DNA of 5,278 nucleotides from positions 1 through 5,278 of the forward strand of contig QIHJ01000113.1 in the NCBI GenBank assembly GCA_003229065.1. The letters run 5' to 3'. Positions 1 through 4,908 of this stretch are shown piece after piece. The notes under the pieces are model-generated. The model worked only from the letters and a program-made list of their open reading frames with translations. It was not told the DNA's origin and made no database searches. A program made the position numbers and the translations under genes. The DNA is from Candidatus Dadabacteria bacterium. GTDB taxonomy: Bacteria; Desulfobacterota_D; UBA1144; Nemesobacterales; UBA2774. Within the stretch, counting starts at the first letter, position 1; every line of letters begins with the position of its first letter.

Positions 1-195
1 GGAATAGGCGCGGGCCCCGAGTGCGACGGGCAGGTGCTGGTAATTAACGACCTAGTGGGACTATCTCCCGAGCCGATACCGAAATTCGTTAAGAAGTACG
101 CAAACGTAAAAGAGACAATGGAAAATGCTACAAAAGAATTTATAAGCGAAGTAAGACAGGGAACATTCCCCGCCGAGGCCCATTCATATGAGTAG
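1..195 (+). CDS. panB: 3-methyl-2-oxobutanoate hydroxymethyltransferase, C-terminal part (ketopantoate hydroxymethyltransferase)
   Basis: This is the last 64 codons of a gene that begins before the window, ending at TAG 193-195. PanB transfers a hydroxymethyl group from 5,10-methylenetetrahydrofolate to 2-oxoisovalerate to make ketopantoate, the first committed step of pantothenate synthesis in the cytoplasm. The visible fragment opens with GIGAGPECDGQVLV, the conserved glycine-rich strand near the end of the PanB TIM barrel. It continues with a D-L-V-G-L-S segment, the K-F-V-K-K-Y stretch and a terminal FPAEAHSYE, which matches the usual PanB tail. The stop lies inside the start of panC (8-base overlap), so the two are almost certainly co-transcribed and translationally coupled. 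Identity rests on the conserved tail plus the following panC and panD. The catalytic N-terminal part cannot be assessed here. Confidence 0.93.
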   Translation, partial: GIGAGPECDGQVLVINDLVGLSPEPIPKFVKKYANVKETMENATKEFISEVRQGTFPAEAHSYE

Positions 196-1045
196 TCAGG
201 ACGTTATAACTGTAATAGAAGACGTAGCGGAGATGAAAGCGTACTCAAACGCACTCAGAAAGGAAGGGAAGTCTATTGCGCTCGTGCCTACAATGGGAGC
301 TCTACATGAGGGGCATCTGAGCCTTATGAGAGAGGGGCGGAAGAGGGCGGACATCCTGGTTGTCAGCATATTTGTAAACCCGACGCAGTTTGGCCCCAGC
401 GAAGATTATAACAAGTATATGAGGGACAGAGAGGGTGACCTTGAGAAGATGAAAAACATTGGCGTAGACGCGGTGTTTATGCCGGGGCCTGATGAAATTT
501 ATCCCCCGGGTTTTCAGACCTATGTTCAGGTGGAGGAGCTCGAAAAACCGCTCTGCGGCGCTCTTCGTCCGGGACATTTCAGGGGTGTGGCCACGGTAGT
601 GCTTAAGCTATTCAATATAGTTAAGGCCGACGTAGCCCTATTCGGACAAAAGGACTATCAGCAGTGGAAGATTATAGAGAGGATGGCAAGGGACCTCAAT
701 CTTGATATCGAGATTCTGGGGCTTCCAATCGTGAGGGAAGAGACGGGGCTTGCAATGAGCTCCCGCAACGCGTACCTGAGTGATCAGGACACACAGAGGG
801 CTCTATCTCTTTCAAGAGCGCTCTTAGAGGTAAAATCCCAATTCGCAAATGGGACGTGCAAGACCGAAAGCTTAGTGGACAGCGGGAAAAGGGTGCTTGA
901 GCGGGCCTCTGTAGAGGACGTCGATTACCTGGAAATAAGGGACGGGGAGACACTTCAAAATAAGCACGAAGCCACCGGGGGCGACGTAGCCGCAGTGGCT
1001 GCGAGAGTGGGAGGCGCCAGGCTCATTGATAATATCATACTTTAA
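188..1045 (+). CDS. panC: Pantothenate synthetase (pantoate--beta-alanine ligase)
   Basis: PanC condenses pantoate with beta-alanine, using ATP through a pantoyl-adenylate intermediate, to give pantothenate in the cytoplasm. The 285-residue product has the normal family length. The class I nucleotidyltransferase-like signature is complete: PTMGALHEGH at residues 34-43, with the two HIGH-type histidines H40 and H43. It is followed by FVNPTQFGP (62-70), the RPGHFRGV loop (127-134), the ATP-binding GQKDYQQ (153-159) and MSSRN (190-194), the KMSKS-like element. The ATG at 188 is supported by a GAGG at 175-178, nine bases upstream, and by the homology starting a few residues in. It overlaps the end of panB by 8 bases, which suggests coupled translation. 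panD, which supplies its beta-alanine substrate, follows 26 bases later. No missing residue or frameshift is seen. Confidence 0.97.
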   Translation: MSSQDVITVIEDVAEMKAYSNALRKEGKSIALVPTMGALHEGHLSLMREGRKRADILVVSIFVNPTQFGPSEDYNKYMRDREGDLEKMKNIGVDAVFMPGPDEIYPPGFQTYVQVEELEKPLCGALRPGHFRGVATVVLKLFNIVKADVALFGQKDYQQWKIIERMARDLNLDIEILGLPIVREETGLAMSSRNAYLSDQDTQRALSLSRALLEVKSQFANGTCKTESLVDSGKRVLERASVEDVDYLEIRDGETLQNKHEATGGDVAAVAARVGGARLIDNIIL

Positions 1046-1071
1046 TCAATACAAATTTGTGAGGGAGAGCG

Positions 1072-1461
1072 ATGCATAGAACACTTCTTAAGTCAAAGAT
1101 ACACAGAGCGACGGTAACGGAAGCTGACCTTGAGTACGAAGGGAGCGTCACAATAGACAGGGACTTGATGGACGCAGCCGACTTCCTTCACTACGAGCAG
1201 GTACACATATTCAATATTACAAACGGGAACAGGCTGGTGACCTATGTGATCGAGGGGGAGCGGGGCTCGGGTGAAATATGCGTAAACGGGGCTGCCGCAC
1301 ACCTTGCGACAGAAGGCGATATACTCATAATAGCAAGCTTCTCTTCATACGGTGAAGAGGAATGTAAGTCACACTCACCCAAACTCGTTTACGTCGATAG
1401 TGGGAATAAAGTCATAGAGATAAAGCCCGATCCTGCTCAGCTGAGATTGGCAAAAAGCTAA
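1072..1461 (+). CDS. panD: Aspartate 1-decarboxylase, pyruvoyl-dependent proenzyme
   Basis: PanD decarboxylates L-aspartate to beta-alanine, the second substrate of PanC. The 129-residue product is of usual length and starts with the typical [20 protein letters not shown] block, which contains active-site residues of the family (K9 region). The self-cleavage site is present as YEGS, with Gly24-Ser25. In characterised PanD, cleavage between these residues turns Ser25 into the pyruvoyl cofactor, giving a short beta chain and a longer alpha chain. Further conserved elements are Y-E-Q-V-H-I-F-N near residues 42-49, the NG-A-A-A-H block near 72-77, and the GD-I-L-I-I-A segment near 82-88. A GAGGGAG sequence at 1061-1067 provides the ribosome binding site for the ATG. 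It is the last gene of the panBCD operon, and the AT-rich gap begins right after its stop. Confidence 0.97.
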   Translation: MHRTLLKSKIHRATVTEADLEYEGSVTIDRDLMDAADFLHYEQVHIFNITNGNRLVTYVIEGERGSGEICVNGAAAHLATEGDILIIASFSSYGEEECKSHSPKLVYVDSGNKVIEIKPDPAQLRLAKS

Positions 1462-1632
1462 TATAGATAGTGCTTAAAGAGCATAAAATTAAACCCGATT
1501 ATTAATGAATGGGGATATAATTAAGTAGCGGGGGGAAAAACAGAGTCTTATATCATGTTAATATGGTATTCATGGATATTTCGAGAATTTTGTTAAATTA
1601 TGAAGCTTAACGTCATAAATTACATCAGAATA
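1462..1632. other. AT-rich intergenic stretch between panD and the next promoter
   Basis: No convincing gene is present on either strand in this visibly AT-rich stretch. The only hairpin just after panD is a four-base stem (TGCT 1471-1474 with AGCA 1480-1483) with no following T-run, so I do not call a terminator. A five-base perfect inverted repeat, GTTAA 1592-1596 and TTAAC 1607-1611, lies about 20 bases upstream of the -35 box of the next promoter. It could be a regulator site, but AT-rich DNA produces such repeats by chance. The region separates two functionally unrelated operons. Confidence 0.6.
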
Positions 1633-1661
1633 TTGACAGAAGGTATTAATGAGGTTATAAA
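1633..1661 (+). promoter_or_regulatory. Near-consensus sigma-70-type promoter for the lipid-related operon
   Basis: A perfect -35 hexamer TTGACA (1633-1638) is followed by a 17-base spacer and TATAAA (1656-1661), five of six matches to the -10 consensus. The expected transcription start is near 1667-1669. That would give a leader of only about 30 bases before the first start codon at 1700, almost all of it ribosome-binding sequence. Position, spacing and hexamers are all optimal for a housekeeping promoter, so this unit is probably transcribed independently of panBCD. The call is from sequence alone. Confidence 0.72.
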
Positions 1662-1677
1662 TTGTAGCTAGTATTAC

Positions 1678-1694
1678 AAGGAGGAAAAGGAGGT
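1678..1694 (+). promoter_or_regulatory. Tandem strong Shine-Dalgarno sites before the 28-codon ORF
   Basis: Two strong anti-16S matches sit nine bases apart: AAGGAGG at 1678-1684 and AAGGAGGT at 1687-1694. The second is five bases from the ATG at 1700, a good working distance. The first is too far away for normal initiation from that ATG and may act as a standby site, or be incidental purine-rich sequence. These decide that translation of this mRNA most likely starts at 1700, upstream of the nucleotidyltransferase gene. Confidence 0.7.
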
Positions 1695-1699
1695 GGAAG

Positions 1700-1786
1700 A
1701 TGTATTCAATTCACACTCCTAATGTCTTTCTGAATTTATTTTACGGCATCGAACAAATCCTTCTAAAAGCGGAGAAGAGAACATGA
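1700..1786 (+). CDS. Small 28-residue ORF of unknown function, coupled to the nucleotidyltransferase gene
   Basis: I do not recognise this ORF. It encodes 28 residues beginning MYSIHTPNVF and ending LLKAEKRT, with a central aromatic/aliphatic patch (F-L-N-L-F-Y-G-I-E-Q-I-L-L) that could form a short amphipathic helix and a basic tail. It is the first ORF after the promoter and has a perfect AAGGAGGT five bases before its ATG. Its TGA (1784-1786) overlaps the ATG of the next gene (1783-1785) as ATGA, the classic arrangement for translational coupling. It may be a translational leader that loads ribosomes onto the nucleotidyltransferase gene, or a real membrane-associated micropeptide. I see no run of a single codon or paired hairpins that would suggest amino-acid attenuation. 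Its codons are more AT-rich than those of its neighbours, consistent with origin from the intergenic DNA. That it is translated is likely; that the peptide has a function is open. Confidence 0.55.
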   Translation: MYSIHTPNVFLNLFYGIEQILLKAEKRT

Positions 1787-2556
1787 AAGCGGTCATACTT
1801 GCAGCCGGCAGAGGTAAAAGGCTCTACCCTTACACAAAATATATACCCAAGTGTTTGCTCGATATAGGCGGTGAAACAATTCTGGAGCACCAGATAAACC
1901 ATATACGCGACTGCGGTATTGACGAGGTGGTGATTGTAGTGGGGTTCGGTTTTGAGAAGGTAGAGAACTTCCTCAGGAACTACGACGGGCTTGGAATGAG
2001 AATAAAAACCCTGTATAACCCTTTTTACCAGACTACGAACAGCCTGATTTCATTATGGATAGCCAGGGGTGAGATGGATGACGATATAGTGGTCATGAAC
2101 GGGGACGATGTGTTTGAAATAGAGGTGCTTGAGCAGGCGCTCCGCATGAGGGACGAAAAAATCTGCCTTCCGGTTAAGCGCAAATCCACTTATGAAGACG
2201 AAGATATGAAGGTCGAGATTAAAGAGAGTAAAATAGTAAATATCAGCAAGGCTCTGACCGCCCGGGCTTCCGCAGAGTCAGTGGGTGTAAGGGTGTTCAG
2301 GGATACCGGCGTTGAGCTTATAAGAAGGGGTATAGAGGAAGAGATGAGGACCGGCGGGGCTGAGAACAAATGGTATATTTCTGCAATTCACAGGCTTATT
2401 AAAAAGGGATACAAAGTAAAGTCGCTCGATATCGGAGACCTCTTCTGGATGGACGTCGACTACCCCAACGACTTATTTAAAGCCAGATTCAACTCGGATA
2501 AGTTTATTAAGAAATCTTATCAGGAAAGGGTCCTAAGAGTTGTAGAAACGAACTGA
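1783..2556 (+). CDS. Nucleotidyltransferase, probable CTP:alcohol-phosphate cytidylyltransferase (LicC / inositol-1-phosphate cytidylyltransferase type)
   Basis: This is a soluble 257-residue NTP_transferase-fold enzyme that should activate a phosphorylated sugar or alcohol with a nucleotide, releasing pyrophosphate. The N-terminus carries the intact nucleotide-binding signature AAGRGKRL (7-14), followed by P22-K23. The metal-binding aspartate is in NGDDVF (106-111, D108), and a second acidic site is in FWMDVDYPND (221-230, D224/D226). The segment NPFYQTTNSL (79-88) and the ED-DMKV block (140-144) resemble LicC-like, PntC-like and inositol-1-phosphate cytidylyltransferases more than classical RmlA glucose enzymes. 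A GGAG at 1771-1774, eight bases before the ATG, is its own ribosome site, and the start overlaps the stop of the 28-codon ORF. The gene after it, six bases away, encodes a CDP-alcohol phosphotransferase, which argues for CTP as the nucleotide. The alcohol (inositol, choline, aminoethyl, glycerol or another) cannot be read from the sequence. Confidence 0.85.
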   Translation: MKAVILAAGRGKRLYPYTKYIPKCLLDIGGETILEHQINHIRDCGIDEVVIVVGFGFEKVENFLRNYDGLGMRIKTLYNPFYQTTNSLISLWIARGEMDDDIVVMNGDDVFEIEVLEQALRMRDEKICLPVKRKSTYEDEDMKVEIKESKIVNISKALTARASAESVGVRVFRDTGVELIRRGIEEEMRTGGAENKWYISAIHRLIKKGYKVKSLDIGDLFWMDVDYPNDLFKARFNSDKFIKKSYQERVLRVVETN

Positions 2557-2562
2557 CAAAAA

Positions 2563-3900
2563 ATGGACCAGGCAATACTTGTTGCAGCCGGAACGGGTAT
2601 AGAAGATGAATGTTTAAGCTCCCATGGGTCTGAGGTATTCGGAGCTCTCCCTCAGATTAAACGTCTTGTAATTACCGTCCAAAGAGCCGGGATAAAACGT
2701 ATAACTATTATCACCGAACCCGGCGACAATTCCCTTAAAGATCTACTTCACGGCGACAGACGGATCGAAAGTGAAATAAGGTGGCACGAGCTCGGCTCGG
2801 AATTGCCGCTCGAAGACGGCCCGTCGCTGATCCTGCAGTCAAACCTCGTTACAACTCCAAAAGCGCTTCTGAGCTTCATACATACGGACGGCAGTGAGCA
2901 GGAGATACGCGAGGACGAAGTCACGGTTCTGGTGGAAATTACGGAAGACGCCTGGATTAAAACAGATACGGGCGTTGTATCGGATATGTTCAGTACGGGC
3001 GGCAGGGCAGTCGGGGCGTTTATCGCATCGGGCACCCTTCTTGATAAAGCCGTTACAGACTCTATGTCGATAAAGAATCTAGTGCAGGAGCTTGTACCCA
3101 GAGACAAGGTAAAGTATAAGCGGTTTGAAAACGGCTACTGGATGCGCCTCGACTCAGAGCAGGACTCCCCAAAAAGAGCTGAAGAATTAATATTCACAAC
3201 TGTGGGCAAAACCGCTACGGGGTGGATATCCAGAAATATAAACAGCAGGTTCTCACTCCCTACGAGCAGACTCCTGGTAAAGACTCCCCTCACCCCGAAT
3301 ATGATAAGCGTGCTTATTAATATTATCGGCTCCCTGTGCGGCGTATTTTACGCGATAGGCCACCCGGTCATAGGCGCCCTCTGTTTGCATGCAGCGACCA
3401 TACTGGACCGCTGTGACGGGGAGGTGGCACGGGTTAAGCTCATGGAAACCAAGAAAGGCGAGTGGGTGGATACTATCTCCGATCAGTTCACGATGCTTTC
3501 ATTTATTATAGGCGTTCCCATAGGTTATTATTTCATTTCGAATAACCCCATAGCCCTTGTCCTGGGCGGTATCAATCTATCTATATTCGTCTTTTTTGTA
3601 ATATGGTCATTTTATTTTCTCACACGATATACAAATTCAGGGAGTCTGGTAGCATATTTCGAAGTGGATAAGCTCGTTGAGGTAAAAGACACTTCATACA
3701 TGCGGAAGCTTATTAAGATAGTCCGCCCTATAGGCAGAAGAAACGTATATTCAATGGGTTTTTTACTGCTTGCGATATTCGGCGGGTATCCCTGGGTGCT
3801 GGGAGCCACGACACTCGGAGCAGTAATGTTTTTATTACATCAATTAGAGGATATAATAAAACTCAGAAAAGTGGATCCGGATACCAGCAATTTAAAATAA
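2563..3900 (+). CDS. Fusion of a degenerate nucleotidyltransferase-like domain with a CDP-alcohol phosphatidyltransferase
   Basis: This is a 445-residue membrane enzyme in two parts. Residues 240-435 form a CDP-alcohol phosphatidyltransferase domain with about six hydrophobic segments. It contains a complete D-x2-DG-x2-AR-x8-G-x3-D-x3-D motif: D282, D285, G286, A289, R290, G299, D303, D307. This domain swaps CMP of a CDP-linked donor for another alcohol inside the membrane. Residues 1-210 keep the nucleotidyltransferase outline: AAGTG at 8-12, PQIKRLVITVQRAGIKRI at 30-47, and a late W193/D197/D201 cluster. However, the arginine-leucine and lysine of the nucleotide site are gone and N94 stands where the metal-binding aspartate is expected, so this half is probably inactive. 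The layout parallels archaeal and bacterial IPCT/DIPPS fusions and Archaeoglobus AF2299, which also has a cytidylyltransferase-like soluble domain. The start lies six bases after the preceding gene, with only a weak purine-rich site, suggesting coupling. Confidence 0.88.
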   Translation: MDQAILVAAGTGIEDECLSSHGSEVFGALPQIKRLVITVQRAGIKRITIITEPGDNSLKDLLHGDRRIESEIRWHELGSELPLEDGPSLILQSNLVTTPKALLSFIHTDGSEQEIREDEVTVLVEITEDAWIKTDTGVVSDMFSTGGRAVGAFIASGTLLDKAVTDSMSIKNLVQELVPRDKVKYKRFENGYWMRLDSEQDSPKRAEELIFTTVGKTATGWISRNINSRFSLPTSRLLVKTPLTPNMISVLINIIGSLCGVFYAIGHPVIGALCLHAATILDRCDGEVARVKLMETKKGEWVDTISDQFTMLSFIIGVPIGYYFISNNPIALVLGGINLSIFVFFVIWSFYFLTRYTNSGSLVAYFEVDKLVEVKDTSYMRKLIKIVRPIGRRNVYSMGFLLLAIFGGYPWVLGATTLGAVMFLLHQLEDIIKLRKVDPDTSNLK

Positions 3901-3923
3901 AGATACATATGAGGGGATAAACT

Positions 3924-4721
3924 ATGAGCGATAAAAAAGAAGATAAAGAAGCTCTAACTCCAGGTGAGGAAAGAGAAAAACCTTCCACAGCGAATTATGG
4001 TGAAAAGGAATTTGCCCCCGGGCTGATGACGGCTTTTCTTAATATGGTCGAAAGATCAAACATCAAATACTCAAAACACGGCAACCCTCCGATATACGAC
4101 AACAAGACTTTCCCCTGGGTGCTTGAGCTTGAGAAAAACTGGGAGAAGATACGAGAAGAGCTGGACGGAGTCATGGAAAGACGTGAAGACCTCCCGAGTT
4201 TTCACGATATAATGCCTCAGGTAACAACTATAACGTCGGACGATATGTGGAAGACCTATTTTTTGGCTGGTTACGGGCTGGCGAGCGAAGAGAACGCGAA
4301 GAGGTGTCCCGAAACGACAAAGCTCCTGAAAAAGATTCCGGGAATGAAGACGGCCTTCTTCTCGATCCTATCTCCGAAGAAACATATCCCGCTGCATAAA
4401 GGCCCTTATAACGGAGTACTGCGTTACCATCTGGGACTCCTGGTGCCTGACCCCAAAGAGAAATGCCGTATACAGATAGACGACGAGATAAAACACTGGG
4501 ACGAGGGTGAGACCATTATATTCGACGACACCTACTTTCACCAGGTGTGGAACGACACGGAGGGGTTCAGGGCTGTTTTGTTCGTGGACTTCGTGCGCCC
4601 CATAAAATTCCCCTTCAGTCTTTTAAACGACCTTGTGGTTAATGCCGCAGCCTTTGCGCCTTTTATTAAAGAAGCCGAGGGAAAACACAAAGAGTGGGAA
4701 AAGAAGTTTTACAAGCTATAA
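3924..4721 (+). CDS. Aspartyl/asparaginyl beta-hydroxylase-family Fe(II)/2-oxoglutarate dioxygenase (AspH/LpxO-like)
   Basis: This 265-residue protein belongs to the Asp_Arg_Hydrox family, whose members hydroxylate aspartate/asparagine side chains or, in LpxO, the acyl chains of lipid A, using oxygen and 2-oxoglutarate. The core is intact: HKGPYNGVLRYHLGL (158-172) and FDDTYFHQVW (200-209). By spacing against human AspH, H158 and H206 match the iron ligands H679 and H725. S147, R167, H169 and R216 match the 2-oxoglutarate-binding S668, R688, H690 and R735. The C-terminal block (about 225-265, PFSLLN...APFIKEA...W..KFY) is usual for bacterial members. The first 30 residues are charged and likely disordered, and unlike LpxO there is no N-terminal membrane helix. 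GAGGGG at 3911-3916 is the ribosome site. It lies 23 bases after the CDP-alcohol phosphotransferase gene, so a lipid or headgroup substrate is attractive but unproven. No rho-independent terminator is obvious downstream. Confidence 0.88.
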   Translation: MSDKKEDKEALTPGEEREKPSTANYGEKEFAPGLMTAFLNMVERSNIKYSKHGNPPIYDNKTFPWVLELEKNWEKIREELDGVMERREDLPSFHDIMPQVTTITSDDMWKTYFLAGYGLASEENAKRCPETTKLLKKIPGMKTAFFSILSPKKHIPLHKGPYNGVLRYHLGLLVPDPKEKCRIQIDDEIKHWDEGETIIFDDTYFHQVWNDTEGFRAVLFVDFVRPIKFPFSLLNDLVVNAAAFAPFIKEAEGKHKEWEKKFYKL

Positions 4722-4809
4722 GAGACATCTCAGACGCTCTCAAGTCCTATATATTTTAAATAAACTTATTTGGCGTAGAGACCCCTGTGGGAGGCTCGTT
4801 TAGCCATAC
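4722..4809. other. Convergent intergenic region between the dioxygenase gene and the transporter small subunit
   Basis: Two oppositely oriented genes end on either side of this gap. The best inverted repeat is GAGGCT 4791-4796 with AGCCTC 4812-4817, a six-base stem with a 15-base loop whose right arm runs into the end of the small ORF. There is no T-run on either strand next to it, so I cannot call it a rho-independent terminator. Nothing else is recognisable here. Confidence 0.5.
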
Positions 4810-4908
4810 CTAGCCTCTGTGCTTAATAAGCATTATAATACAGAACCCGAGTGCCCCGAGTGCAATGCCCCAGGAAAAAAGCATAAACAATAGCGAGTCA
4901 AGCTCGAT
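4810..4908 (-). CDS. Putative MetS-like small subunit of the upstream sodium symporter (start codon uncertain)
   Basis: This short reverse-strand ORF overlaps the 3' end of the transporter gene and ends at TAG 4810-4812. It encodes a single hydrophobic helix (LLFMLFSWGIALGALGFC followed by a hydrophobic stretch) with a basic tail, KHRG. This fits the MetS-type small subunits (about 30-60 residues, one helix with a W-G/G-G core) found just downstream of many bacterial NSS transporters and required by MetP of Corynebacterium glutamicum. A perfect AGGAGG lies at 4919-4924, inside the transporter gene. The codon at normal distance is ATC (4906-4908), giving 32 residues from I/M-ELDS. Ordinary in-frame starts are TTG 4888-4890, ATG 4882-4884, or an upstream TTG at 4930-4932, none with a good ribosome site. 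I chose ATC because of the spacing, and this is uncertain. Tight overlap with the transporter argues for coupled expression. Confidence 0.6.
   Translation of the reverse strand: MELDSLLFMLFSWGIALGALGFCIIMLIKHRG

Noticed and set aside
302..577. Open reverse-strand frame inside panC
   Set aside because: It lies wholly within a well-supported panC with intact catalytic motifs, its translation resembles no family, and no ribosome site was found. The same reasoning applies to reverse frames within panD (1093-1302), panC (696-953) and the fusion gene (2748-3107, 3612-3809).
1471..1483. Possible terminator hairpin after panD (TGCT / AGCA)
   Set aside because: The stem is only four base pairs, is not GC-rich and is followed by mixed A/T rather than a run of T.
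1700..1786. Amino-acid attenuator leader peptide
   Set aside because: The ORF has no cluster of one amino acid, and no alternative terminator/antiterminator hairpins lie after it because its stop overlaps the next start.
1783..2556. RmlA-type glucose-1-phosphate thymidylyltransferase
   Set aside because: The signature AAGRGKRL is shared, but the shorter length, the NPFYQTTNSL and ED-DMKV blocks and the adjacent CDP-alcohol phosphotransferase gene fit a cytidylyltransferase better. No dTDP-sugar genes are nearby.
1783..3900. Phosphonate (aminoethylphosphonate) or phosphocholine assignment for the cytidylyltransferase pair
   Set aside because: The stand-alone enzyme shares features with PntC and LicC, but no PEP mutase, decarboxylase, aminotransferase or choline kinase gene is in the window, so the substrate is left open. 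Inositol-1-phosphate is equally unproven because no inositol-1-phosphate synthase is visible.
4791..4817. Bidirectional terminator from GAGGCT / AGCCTC
   Set aside because: The stem is six pairs with a 15-base loop, and no T-run follows on either strand. It is too weak to call.
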